Below, one piece after another: positions 39,101 through 46,929 of a DNA stretch of 64,000 bases. The first letter of the stretch is position 1. Every line of letters begins with the position of its first letter. The translations under genes and the position numbers were made by a program. The stretch spans positions 76,422,926 through 76,486,925 of the forward strand of contig OX104117.1 in the NCBI GenBank assembly GCA_944474755.1. Reading direction: 5' to 3'. The DNA comes from Limnoperna fortunei (lineage: Eukaryota > Mollusca > Bivalvia > Mytilida > Modiolidae). A model generated the notes under the pieces. It searched no databases and was not told where the DNA came from. It was given only the letters and a program-made list of their open reading frames with translations.

Positions 39101-41437
39101 GTTAGAGCATGTTCTCATTTTCTAATTGATTTGCTTTAAATTTGTTTTTGTCATCAATACAGCTGTAATATTACCCGGTGTACATTAGGCAACAGTCAGT
39201 CAATCATCATGTTTCACATGCCCATCTCCAGGTTTAATCATTATACTTGGTTGGTTTTATTCAATGTAAAATTAAATACTAATTTTGAATGCAATCAATG
39301 TATGTTTTAAAGGACGTTTTTAATTAAGAACAGACGCAATGAACAGAAAGTGTAAAGACAACAATTTATGAACATCATCTATGTATAGCCAAACATCATA
39401 TTTAAATTGCACTAATAACAAAGCTTACCGTGGTTGGTCATTTCGTTCCGTAATTTATCGATGAAGCCCTCAAAACTTTTCCCGTAATAAAAGTAAATAT
39501 GTCTAACTGCAAAACGTTCTACAAACCATCATCATTGTGTAAGTTACGAACATAGTTTCTCTAACAATTTAGGACTTTAACAGATGATATCATCAGTTTA
39601 AATATACTAATGAAAAATGTGTAAAAAGTTTGTCAAAATAATTATGTCATTATACTTTGCTCTACGTTTTGGAAACACTATACTTGTAATTCTAATATTA
39701 CGTCCTTCAAACGCTTTGGAAACACACCTCTATTTAAATATTCAACAAAATACGGCTGTTCCAGCCATTTCAAAAACCCCCGTGTGTTGATGTTTTTGCT
39801 TTAAAATTTATTTTATTTTGTACCTTTGTAAGAAAATCCAATAGATAACACGTTTTCACGATATCAAGTCCTTTTTCTATTCTATGCCTTTATTGTATAC
39901 ATGTTACAAGTCTTCCTTGACCTTAGCTACGTTGTGTATTCAAAGGACGTTGCGTTGTTTACAATGACGTTCAATGCAAACCGCGAGACTTTTCCCGCCC
40001 CCACCACAAACGAATTTACCGTTACGTATCAAAAGAAAACGCAACCGAATTTCAAAATGTTGATAAATTGTGGATAATAACTGTCGATTTAAATTTGCAC
40101 CATTGTGGATCTAAAGCAGGAGCATAATATCGACCAAATGCGGTAAGCGGTTTTGATTTCTCACGCAAACACAGCAACACATGAACAATCCCAGACACGC
40201 CACACGTCGACTGATGTAATGAAGCATTTAATTTTGTCGTTCTTTGTTTTGATTTTTAAATTTTATTTTAAATGTTAATAAATATGTTTGTTTAATTTTA
40301 ATTTATATTTCTTCGTTTTTTCTACTAGGTTTTACACGAGAAATATAATAATTTCGAAACAAGGGAGGTTCTCGGAAATTGGAACAGCCAAAATAAACCG
40401 TTACCTAGGTAGTCGCGAAATGTAAAATTTCTGTATTTTCATATCAGAATCGAAATAATTCATGGCTGCCCCAATTTTATGGATTATTTAAATATGGGTA
40501 AGCATTATATTCATGATATTTTACCATTCGCTAACGCTCATGGCAAAATATTCATGAATATAATGCCTACCCATATTTAAATAATCCATAAAATTGGGGC
40601 AGCCATGCATTATTTCTTAAATGTTTTAAAAAGCTTAATTAGTGTTAAATGCTTTTTCACGTGTGTTTTGTGCATGGTATACATATAGTCATCCCGTAAT
40701 GGGCTTTTTCTGTGTCTTATTGAAAGGCTTAGTGATTATGGCAATTGTTTTTGCATAAGAGACTTGTTTTGAAAAAATAACTCTCAGAGAAGTATCTTTG
40801 TTTTGTTTACAATCATTTTACACGAATGTCGTGGCTGTCTCTACATAACCAAGCATACGGACTTTTACTGTCTGGATGTACTCGTGTACCAAGATTGATA
40901 TTGGTAGGCAATGTTTGCCACAAAAACAATATACGTTTGTTATTGATGGGCTACCGACAGTTAAATCCCAAAAGTCAAGTTAATATTCAGATGTATTCCG
41001 GAATGTATTCTGTATTACGTAACAGATTACTAGAGCACAATATCCGTCCAAGGAAATGAGCCCTGAGCAAATACGCCCTGTTTTTGCTGTCGCGTCATCA
41101 AGTGGCACGGTTTGCATGGGCTTTACGCATTTACGGTACCGCTTACAGGTTGGAACGACGTTACGTACTTCATAATGTACAAGTCTAGAAGGTTATGCAA
41201 CGATATAAATGACGGTGTTTTTGTCAAGATTATAGACACAATCGACCAACGAATGGCCTTAATCATTTAGTGTCAATATAAATAAATAACGTAAACAAGT
41301 AATAAAATATTGATTTTGAACCTTCTTACTTTAACTGAACTTAAAACCTTTAAACACTGCCCCAACCATCCCCTACCCGGAGTTAGCTTTCACTTGGCTT
41401 TGTTCAAATATTCCAATAAAACGTTATCAAAATTACC

Positions 41438-41474
<37 letters not shown>

Positions 41475-42159
41475 GTCTACAAATTAAGCCCAACACTGTT
41501 TGAATGAGATTTTTAACACTGTCAAATTTTTTGCTTTCCCCCAGCGGGATTCGAACTCACACCGTTGTGACACTGTGGCACCAATTCGCCTGCACTATGT
41601 CCAGCGGTCTAGACCCCTCGGCCAAATCCGCTATATTCAAATATCGCTTCATTAACCGGGGTGAATCTTAGACATAGACATAGTACATGTGTACTAGCGT
41701 GTGACGATGGAATTTTCGTAACCAATACGTATTAATCTGACAGTAATCTAATTCAGCATTTTGTGTATATATTATATAGGATGACAAAGTTACTTGTCAT
41801 GCAGTCACAGTGGGTAAATTATACACAAACGTATTGGTTACGAAAATTCCATCGTCACACGCTAGTACACATGTACTATGTCTATGTCTAAGATTCACCC
41901 CGCTTAATGAAGCTATATTTGAATATAGCGGATTTGGTCGAGGGGTCTAGACCGCTGGACATATTGCAGGCGAATTGGTGCCACAGTGTCACAACGGTGT
42001 GAGTTCGAATCCCGCTGAGGGAAAGCAAAAAATTTGACAGTATTAAAAATCTAATTCAAACAGTGTTGGGCTTAATTTGTAGACGTATGTATAAATATTT
42101 GATGTTAACCCTGTATTTCTGATGTTTCAGAAATCCGCTGGATAGATATATTAGACGTT

Positions 42160-42223
<64 letters not shown>

Positions 42224-42303
42224 ATATTAACCCTGTATTTCTGATGTTTCAGAAATCCGCTGGATAGATATATTATATGGTTGTCACAATACTTAGGCGT
42301 TTG

Positions 42304-42358
<55 letters not shown>

Positions 42359-43189
42359 GTCTCCGGGTATCGTAGGTCAACCACAATCCCTTTTATTACA
42401 CCATTGGTTGACGCCATTAGATATAGCTTTCTCATGGCGGAGAAGTCTCTCGTTTATATATATATATGTCTAGAGAATTATTCAACGATACAAATATAAA
42501 GATATTTCTACTATAAAATAATTATCTTAATAAATATGACAAAATTTTCGACCAACTGATGGCCTTCTTCAGTGTCAATATCAATCTATTGATTTGGCCG
42601 AGGGGTCTAGACCGCTGGACATAGTGCAGGCGAATTGGTGCCACAGTGTCACAACGGTGTGAGTTCGAATCCCGCTGAGGGAAAGCAAAAATTTGACAGT
42701 GTTAAAAATCTAATTCAAACAGTGTTGGGCTTAATTTGTAGACGTATATATAAATATTTGATATTAACCCTGTATTTCTGATGTTTCAGAAATCCGATGG
42801 ATAGATATATTATATGGTTGTCACAATACTTAGACGTTTGTATATAGTTTACTTACTGTGACTGCATGACAAGTAACTTTGTCATCCTATATAATATATA
42901 CAAAAATGCTGAATTAGATTACTGTCAGATTAATACGTATTGGTTACGAAAATTGCATTGTCACACGCGTGTACACATGTACTATGTCTATGTCTAAGAT
43001 TCACCCCGGTTAATGAAGCTATATTTATATATAGCGGATTTGGCCGCGGGGTCTAGACCGCTGGACATAGTGTAGGCGAATTGGTGCCACAGTGTCACAA
43101 CGGTGTGAGTTCGAATTCCGCTGAGGGAAAGCAAAAATTTGACAGTGTTAAAAATCTAATTCAAACAGTGTTGGGCTTAATTTGTAGAC

Positions 43190-43246
<57 letters not shown>

Positions 43247-46200
43247 CAATGAATCTCAAAAGAAAGGATTCCGGGTATAGTACGTCACCCACAATCACTT
43301 TTATTACACCATTGGTTGACGCCATTAGAGATAGCTTTCTCATGGCGGAGAAGTCTCTCGTTTAAACGCAGTACTTTTTGTAAACAATATTAAATAAATA
43401 AGATCTCTGGTACTTTTTTAACATGTCTTTGTTTACTAACATCACGGCAGACAACAGTTCCGGAGTAAACGAGGGATTACTTATGGCAAAGGTTACATCT
43501 GTTATAAGGGTATGTTATCAGTGACGGACATTGATATTGTGGTGTCTCAGTATATCAACTGGTTAGCGTCTTTGGTTCGACCTTATAAATACATCACACA
43601 AGCCGCAAACATTAAATATATATGCAAATGTTTTAGAGCTTTCAAAAAAGAATCATTATGAGAAAAAAGGAACTGAACGTCAAGGCAATTTTATAGCACT
43701 GATTATTTTAAAAAGTTCCAAAAAGTGTAATTATTGGCCAGAATATGTTTGTTTGTTTGTTTGAATGTTGTTTCAGCAATTTTTCCGCTATATTATGGCC
43801 TCCAGTTTTTATTGTGGGAGGAAGCCGGAGTACCCGGAGAAAACCACCGACTATCTGTAGGAAAACTGGTAATCCTTGTCAAGTGAGATTGGAGTCGAAC
43901 GCACCCTGCCCGACGTGAGGCTTGAACCAGCAATCTCAGTGTTGACAGACCACGTGATCTACTAGGCTACGGCCAGAATATGTGTTAAATAATAAGACAA
44001 AAGCAAAGAAAACCGACCAAACAACATTAGCCAAAAGCCAAGGGACAGTCACAAATCCGGATATAGACGAACACAACACAAAAACCAAAAGCATAAAACA
44101 CAGAAAGAGAGTAGCCCGAACCCAATAAAAACCATGGGTGCACTTAGGTGCTCCGGACGAGTACGCAGTGCCTACCTCTAACTAGATACCCGCCGAGTTA
44201 CTCACTGTCATGTCCAGGGAAAAGTCAAATGCAGGAATAAGAAACACTACCTATGACTCAGCGAAAATGTCAGATCGTATTTGAGACACTGATTTCCCAT
44301 AACGATCAATTAAGTGATGGTGACGACCATACAATTCTGGAGAGATAGCATCAACCTAGGTACAACAAACCGCTGTTTGATTAGTTTAGCAGTCAACAGC
44401 AATTAATTGATTTATTGTTTGTTAACTTATTCACGTCCTAAATATAACTGAAATATTTCTCGCTGGATTAAAGAAAACGAATCAATAAAACATAAAATAT
44501 GGCATACTGTATGTGCGTTAGACGATCAACAATTTGAAATTATATACTGTAAATAATCAACTTACCTTTTATTTCCTCTAATTCTCTTAGAGCTTGAACA
44601 TATCGGTTTTCCAAGTCAGAGTCGATCTGACATGTTCTGTATTTGCATACGGCTGATTTAAAGCCATTATTAATAGTTTTTCTAAGATACCGGTCAACTC
44701 TATCAGACACGTCCTCCACTTCAGAGAAAACTGTGTTCATTTGTTCCTCTGTAACAGTCGTGTTTATTCTATGCGCAAATGAATTCCGTATAAACCTAAG
44801 CCTTTCAATGTCATCTGATATTTTCAGATTACAAATCTTTGGCAGATTGCCCCATCCTTCCGTGGGTTTATCGAGAACGGCGTAAGCTCTAATTAATTTA
44901 CACATCAGTGTAAAATCTAAGTTGTCGTAAGAATTATCTTTCAAGGTATTTAGTTTACTTTCTTCTTCACGGGTAAAAGATTTATTAAAGTTTGTAGGAT
45001 TGTTTCTCCTTTCCCGTCAATTTGTCTATAGAGCATACTAGCTGATATATTAGAAATGATGACTTCTCTTACAATACTTGGTAATATTTCAACTATAATT
45101 AAACCTATTCTTGAATATCTTGTTCTCCCTTCTGTAACTGATTTCCAGAGAAATGGATTATCTGAAATTAGAACAGGTTTGACTTGAAATGGTCCTCTGA
45201 TCCTTAAATATATCTCAAGGTTTTGAATTTGTTTGAATGGTGTTTTAACGCAACTTTCGGCAATTTTTCAGCTATATCATGGCGTCCAGTTTTTATTGGG
45301 TACGGAAGCCGGAGTACCCGGAGAGAACCCCCGACCTGCGGTAGGAAAACTGGGAAACCTTGTCAATTAAGATTGGAGTCGAGTACACCCTGCCTGCAGT
45401 GAGAATCGAACCCGCAATCTCAGTGTTGACAGACCACGTGATCAATAGCAGACGAACTACCTTGACCACTCGGCCACTGAGGTCCCTTATATCTCAAGGT
45501 AACTACAACCACCTTTGGTGGAAACGTTTAAAATTTGTCATTCTACATTTCTGCTTTCTATCATACTTCAAACGTTTGTCTTAACAAGATTAAACAAAAA
45601 CGTTGATTCGTATGTCTTATTGGACTTATAAGAGGGGTTCAGCCTACAAAATTGTGAAAGTTCACATTTCTGAACCGTCTAGGAACATCCATGCATCCAC
45701 AATGCACTTAACAACTGTGTCTGATGCTTACGATAGGCCTTAGTCGTAAATAAAACGATAATGATCTAATGTATGAATTTAATTATTGGTATAATTGGCA
45801 AGTTATATTAGAAAACCTTTTAAAAAACAGAATGAATTCTCTGATGCTACAAAAAATGAGATTGCCTTTTCTATAAATGAATATAACGTCAACTATTTGT
45901 AACATTAATCTTCAAAGGTCATGATATAGATTTTTCTATGAAAAATCAACGAAAAATTAAAAAGGACAGTTCTTGTTAACACACGAGGTACTGTTCCTAT
46001 ACTAAAATTATGATTAAGGTCTCCATGCAACGGTTGTTAATTTGTGCATGTGTAGGAGCAGTAGATATGTGGGCGTCAGCAAGTGTTATGTTATATTATA
46101 CAATATTCAAAACAACCGTCCTATGTACGTATCGGATTTGTTTGTAAACATTTGAAATGTTAATATCAAAAACACTTTGTATCATCAGATAGTTAGGCAA

Positions 46201-46849
46201 ATGCGTATTTTGTCTAAATATTTGGAGTATATTACGTGAGTTTTTTATAACATCAACAATTCAAATAAAATACATACCCGCAATTGTATGCTGGCTATGA
46301 AGTCTTCTAATTAAATTCATAACATGGGCATCATCAACCATTTGCAATAAACCAAGGTCAGGCACAATGTTTGCATCCAGATTAAAATGGATCCGTATGC
46401 GTTCAGTAATCTGTTGGAATTGGTTGATAGATGTTCTATACACATTTTCATCTACATCTGTGTCAGACATTGAAATAATATCATTTGCTTGCCTACGTAT
46501 ACGTTCAATGTCATCAGCCAAGGTGATGTCATCAGAAGATGGACTGTTACCCCAGTTTTGGGCTGGTGGCTCCAACCACGGAAAAACCCTAAAGAATGTG
46601 TAACTCAATCGTAAACTAAACTCTGAATATCCTGAATTGGTATCCATTCTTTCGACAACTGAAAAGTCATCTTCATGTAGTACATGTCGTAGCTGAGGGT
46701 TTTTGCGGAAAAATCTACACATGTACTCTGTCGATGGTACAATGTTCATCAAAATAATTTGTAATAATTTTGGGAACATTTCAAGTACTAATTTGCCCAG
46801 TACAGCTAATCGTCTTTGTTCCGCTGTTGGCATTTTCACATCCAATCGT
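24016..46849 (-). CDS. HEPN-HEPN-Ig-Ig-Roc-COR multidomain protein gene (14 coding exons)
   Basis: I joined 14 minus-strand exons. Every junction has GT/AG, introns 1-10 and 13 are phase 1, and introns 11 and 12 are phase 0. The model predicts about 1,590 residues if one missing base in exon 2 is allowed. Order (approximate residues): DZIP3-like HEPN 1 (1-185); HEPN 2 with RNSFAH (about 311-316); alpha/beta domain (410-503); acidic linker (504-612); two I-set Ig domains (613-783); Roc GTPase with GENGVGKT (about 820), WDFAGQ (about 1034) and THID (about 1115); COR (1123-1529); 60-residue tail. No signal peptide or membrane helix is evident, so a cytoplasmic protein is likely. HEPN domains are often RNases, and Roc-COR is a GTPase module with dimerisation. 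A nucleotide-switched immune or stress sensor is my inference. A 5' non-coding exon probably exists, because exon 1 starts at an acceptor. TSS and poly(A) site were not identified. Confidence 0.85.
25031..25067 (-). CDS. HEPN/ROCO gene exon 13: microexon
   Basis: The acceptor is TTTTTTTTTCGAAG|GATGAA and the donor is AAAG|GTATTT; 37 nt, phase 0 to phase 1. It encodes DEENEPSSKQFK. It is supported by a strong polypyrimidine tract and by phases that match exon 12 before and exon 14 after. It is short, so less certain than the other exons. Confidence 0.6.
25838..27055 (-). CDS. HEPN/ROCO gene exon 12: end of Roc plus COR domain
   Basis: The acceptor is ATTTGTTAAAG|CTGGAT and the donor is TCGAAG|GTAAAA; 1,218 nt, phase 0 to phase 0. 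It starts LDERKNKFRQQL, then RRICYVSNTEPTEEDFDHLR (G5 region and end of Roc). The COR domain follows: IPLRWIRLERSLGILQDAG, LKYQHNVGNVIYYE, LNQKWLADAFKCLV, ELKHSLITKLFQ, VMEMFGILIKP and a beta-rich C-terminus. In ROCO proteins COR mediates dimerisation and couples to GTP hydrolysis. If intron 12 is retained the frame stops at 25817, which would give a form without the tail. Confidence 0.92.
27742..27872 (-). CDS. HEPN/ROCO gene exon 11: Roc G4 motif
   Basis: The acceptor is TTTGATTTCAG|AATAC and the donor is ACAGAG|GTATTC; 131 nt, phase 1 in and phase 0 out. It encodes EYIDFWFDSIHSCG, an acidic loop, then PPVILVCTHIDKCQTE, where THID is the guanine-specifying G4 motif ([NT]KxD in most Ras-like GTPases). 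The frame continues upstream of the acceptor by chance, but polypyrimidine plus AG and phase define this start. Confidence 0.9.
28055..28270 (+). repeat. Interspersed repeat R3 (intron 10)
   Basis: It starts 'cccacagagctgcccag', with 'gaagtggcggatatagaaag', 'agtctgaccgcagacaatt', and ends 'acttttgcagtggcattc'. It lies next to the exon 11 side of the intron. Confidence 0.7.
28395..28655 (-). repeat. tRNA-derived SINE (intron 10)
   Basis: Minus orientation. The reverse complement has box A CGGTGGCCGTGTGGTTAAG, box B-like GGGTTCAAGTCTC, then the usual body and 'gcaatttttcagctattg'-side end. Confidence 0.8.
28715..28800 (+). repeat. Interspersed repeat R3, partial (intron 10)
   Basis: It has 'agatggcggaaacgggaac' and 'gttataatacggaaagtctgacc', abutting the SINE head at 28655. 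Confidence 0.55.
29141..29779 (-). CDS. HEPN/ROCO gene exon 10: Roc insert and switch II
   Basis: The acceptor is TATAACTTACAG|GTACAG and the donor is GGTG|GTGAGT; 639 nt, phase 1 to phase 1. The first 25 residues are basic and helical (RRDLIIRLKRALNAR). About 110 residues of S/T/E/Q-rich low complexity follow (SSTSKTDVEEQNSN). The fold then resumes with EDILKQISDFINDIEKY and FWDFAGQKHYYPTHPVF, where DFAGQ is the G3/switch II motif. The insert between G1 and G3 is unusually long compared with LRRK-type Roc domains. It may be a regulatory, phosphorylatable loop (inference). Confidence 0.9.
30130..30350 (+). repeat. Interspersed repeat R2, copy 3 (intron 9)
   Basis: 5'-truncated copy: 'aactcgacaggtgtctaatg', 'cacccatggtttttattggg', 'ttgggtcggtttcctt'. 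Confidence 0.75.
30885..31070 (+). repeat. Interspersed repeat R3 (intron 9)
   Basis: It has 'caggtggtggatggggagg', 'ttataatacagaaagccgg' and 'gtcaccctccttaca', ending near 'gtcaggcaaaaatttttg'. Confidence 0.65.
31433..31681 (-). CDS. HEPN/ROCO gene exon 9: Roc GTPase N-terminus with P-loop
   Basis: The acceptor is ATCATTTCAG|AATTC and the donor is AAAG|GTACAT; 249 nt, phase 1 to phase 1. After a lead helix (LRSLSEEDKGLYFEIIKSG) comes strand RIVIIGENGVGKTCLLRRLL, where GENGVGKT is the Walker A/G1 motif. Then STDGIDI holds the switch I/G2 threonine region. This is a Ras-of-complex-proteins (Roc) domain as in ROCO proteins. The exon is too AT-rich and short to be listed as a long ORF, but its frame is open throughout. 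Confidence 0.92.
32585..32660 (-). repeat. Interspersed repeat R3, partial (intron 8)
   Basis: It includes 'ctttccgtattataacctga', the reverse complement of the family block 'ttataatacggaaag'. Confidence 0.5.
33005..33255 (+). repeat. tRNA-derived SINE (intron 8)
   Basis: Plus orientation. The head has a box B-like GGGTTCGAGTCTC (33076) after 'gatcacgtggtctgtcaac'. The body is 'ctccaatgttaattggcaa', and the 3' end is 'ccatgatatagctgtaaaat' followed by 'gttaaacaccattcaaac'. Confidence 0.8.
34857..35114 (-). CDS. HEPN/ROCO gene exon 8: I-set immunoglobulin domain 2
   Basis: The acceptor is TTATTAACAG|AGTAC and the donor is AACG|GTATGT; 258 nt, phase 1 to phase 1. It reads EGGNVQFICEV (B strand with Cys), the core W in ACWSKNGTNL, then CDLHDAGDYTVNINN (tyrosine corner). 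The strand F position normally holding the second Cys is Val (YTV), so no standard disulfide forms. This again suits an intracellular Ig fold. Confidence 0.87.
35530..35784 (-). CDS. HEPN/ROCO gene exon 7: I-set immunoglobulin domain 1
   Basis: The acceptor is ATCTCTTCAG|ATAG and the donor is ACAG|GTAAAT; 255 nt, phase 1 to phase 1, the usual layout of a shuffled Ig exon. It contains VKDLSDVTVIEGCDAHFEI (A-B strands), the core tryptophan in CSMWSKD, and the tyrosine corner SFSDQGCYTVKVNG. The canonical disulfide cysteines (B strand, and Y-x-C in strand F) are not at their normal places, as in cytoplasmic I-set domains of titin type. Confidence 0.85.
36579..36677 (-). CDS. HEPN/ROCO gene exon 6: acidic linker
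   Basis: The acceptor is TTACCCTTAG|ATGAAC and the donor is GCAA|GTATGT; 99 nt, phase 1 to phase 1. It encodes DEPQKHVVDKKLYNTVELP and then VESLEDNNNLLLSA. It has no recognised domain and was identified by exact phase fit to exons 5 and 7. Confidence 0.7.
37264..37491 (-). CDS. HEPN/ROCO gene exon 5: acidic linker
   Basis: The acceptor is TTTGTATAG|ATTGC and the donor is CACG|GTATGT; 228 nt, phase 1 to phase 1. It encodes DCTELGLDLDSVELESCF, then about 55 more residues rich in Leu and Glu (PELFDSEQLLSSERGG). No fold is recognised. It is probably a linker or a short interaction region. Confidence 0.75.
37760..37960 (+). repeat. Interspersed repeat R3 (intron 4)
   Basis: It has 'gttataatacggacatcatgaccgcaaact', 'gtgttactctccttgcacaa' and 'tgtagccgctacacaagt'. 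Confidence 0.7.
38184..38465 (-). CDS. HEPN/ROCO gene exon 4: alpha/beta domain (TRADD-N-like?)
   Basis: The acceptor is ACTTTAG|AGAAAAC and the donor is GTTG|GTATGT; 282 nt, phase 1 to phase 1. The 94 residues begin KTKITIVIEDTVLREEQIKY, a strand followed by a helix. Later come VGSLVLHVSV (strand), LAEALSSFIQRIL (helix) and INVVLVSEV (strand). The strand 'GSLVLHV' followed by a helix recalls the TRADD N-terminal-like fold reported in animal and bacterial immune proteins, but I recognise it from pattern only. What is certain is an intact, single-exon, compact alpha/beta module. Confidence 0.75.
39429..39506 (-). CDS. HEPN/ROCO gene exon 3: linker
   Basis: The acceptor is TTTTGCAG|TTAGAC and the donor is CACG|GTAAGC. 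It has 78 nt and is phase 1 to phase 1. It encodes 26 residues, RHIYFYYGKSFEGFIDK and then LRNEMTNH, linking HEPN 2 to the alpha/beta domain. It was called because both splice sites and both phases fit exons 2 and 4 exactly. No domain of its own is recognised. Confidence 0.7.
40453..40615. repeat. Foldback element with ~70-bp arms (intron 2)
   Basis: The left arm, 40453-40523 (including CATGGCTGCCCCAATTTTAT), is an almost perfect reverse complement of 40545-40615 (ATAAAATTGGGGCAGCCATG). The spacer is about 20 bp around 'ttcgctaacgctcatgg'. This is a MITE-like hairpin; transcribed within the intron it could form a stable RNA stem. Confidence 0.9.
41440..41475. repeat. (TA)n microsatellite
   Basis: Uninterrupted TA dinucleotides following 'accaagg'. 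Confidence 0.95.
42162..42220. repeat. (TA)n microsatellite
   Basis: About 58 bases of TA dinucleotides between two copies of the 'ctggatagatatatta' / 'ttaaccctgtatttc' module. Confidence 0.95.
42304..42357. repeat. (TA)n microsatellite with one interruption
   Basis: TA dinucleotides with a single 'ac' near 42315, ending at 'cgtctccgggta'. Confidence 0.95.
43189..43240. repeat. (TA)n microsatellite
   Basis: About 50 bases of TA following the last tRNA-like module. The flank 'ttattacaccattggttgacgcc' (43302) is shared with 42393. Confidence 0.95.
43745..43975 (-). repeat. tRNA-derived SINE (intron 2)
   Basis: Minus orientation, with 'gaagccggagtacccgga', 'gtaggaaaactggtaatc', 'gttgacagaccacgtgatc'. 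The tRNA-like head is truncated at the junction with the R2 repeat. Confidence 0.75.
43978..44345 (-). repeat. Interspersed repeat R2, copy 4 (intron 2)
   Basis: Minus orientation. It includes 'aaaaccatgggtgcactta', 'cgagttactcactgtcatg' and 'cataacgatcaattaagtg', the reverse complements of the family blocks. It abuts the SINE at 43745-43975. Confidence 0.75.
44566..45161 (-). CDS. HEPN/ROCO gene exon 2: DZIP3-like HEPN 2, with apparent 1-nt deletion
   Basis: The acceptor is CTAATTTCAG|AT and the donor is AAAAG|GTAAGT at 44565, phase 1 in and out. The first part (45161 to about 44980) reads DNPFLWKS, then RYSRIGLIIVEILP, the usual start of this HEPN family. The second part reads SYDNLDFTL, PTEGWG, SDDIERLRFIRNSFAH. 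The two parts are in different frames. The switch fits the loss of one base in the A4 run (plus strand) at 44975-44978, and the exon length (596) is one short of frame. RNSFAH is a canonical R-x4-H HEPN motif, so this domain looks catalytically competent if the frame is whole. Either the allele is broken or the assembly has an indel. Confidence 0.8.
45225..45490 (-). repeat. tRNA-derived SINE, best copy (intron 1, immediately upstream of exon 2)
   Basis: Minus orientation. The reverse complement starts with a tRNA-like head containing box A TGGCCGAGTGG and box B GGTTCGATTCT. The body follows (gattggagtcgag..., reverse sense) and then the 3' end, with 'ggcgttaaaacacc' in reverse sense. Box A matches the Pol III consensus and box B is close to it. 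The element stops about 65 bp from the exon 2 acceptor. Confidence 0.85.
46278..46849 (-). CDS. HEPN/ROCO gene exon 1: DZIP3-like HEPN 1
   Basis: The acceptor is ttttattttTAG at 46850-46851, the ATG is at 46833, and the donor is CGG|GTATGT at 46277; it ends in phase 1. It encodes MPTAEQRRLAVLGKL, then a helical domain with SEFSLRLSYTF, EPPAQNWG and LADDIERIRRQAND, typical of the DZIP3/hRUL138-type HEPN family. The expected catalytic R-x4-6-H motif is not intact: the helix reads RRQANDIIS, with no histidine. This unit is therefore probably a non-catalytic HEPN. A dead paralogue lies at 6978-7495. An alternative unspliced reading would start upstream at 46917, but the extra residues are hydrophobic and low in complexity and the acceptor is good, so I prefer 46833. 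Confidence 0.85.
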
Positions 46850-46929
46850 CTAAAAATAAAACAAAAAAAACAATTTATTACTATAATTAAGAATTTATTT
46901 GAAAAAAAACCATACAAGTAATGCTTGCA

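Larger units (their letters stand above)
41430..43250. repeat. Composite block of tRNA-like modules, inverted repeats and (TA)n (intron 2)
   Basis: It contains four copies of a tRNA-like module with box A-like TGGCCGAGGGG and box B-like GAGTTCGAATCCC: one minus (about 41530-41640) and three plus (about 41930-42025, 42590-42690, 43030-43130). The stretch 41495-41735 is the reverse complement of 41835-42085, giving a palindrome of about 590 bp with a 100-bp spacer. A further 'ttaaccctgtatttctgatg' module occurs three times (42105, 42228, 42763). (TA)n tracts separate the units. Open frames here (IYIYIY) are artefacts of (TA)n. Confidence 0.8.

Noticed and set aside
39429..39475. Shorter version of exon 3 using the acceptor AAAAG|TTTTGAG
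   Set aside because: Its incoming phase would be 2, which does not match exon 2. The acceptor TTTTGCAG|TTAGAC (39506) gives the required phase 1.
40826..41059. 77-residue plus-strand ORF starting MSWLSLHNQAYG, followed by protein-like text in another frame to about 41200
   Set aside because: The composition looks coding, but I cannot match it to a transposase or gene family, and it lies inside intron 2 of the minus-strand gene. It may be a transposon scrap.
42151..42499. ORFs on both strands rich in IYIYIY
   Set aside because: Translations of (TA)n microsatellites.
41530..43130. Possible functional tRNA genes (box A and box B present)
   Set aside because: The T-stem pairs only in part and the acceptor ends do not pair, and the modules occur in several near-identical copies with SINE-like tails.
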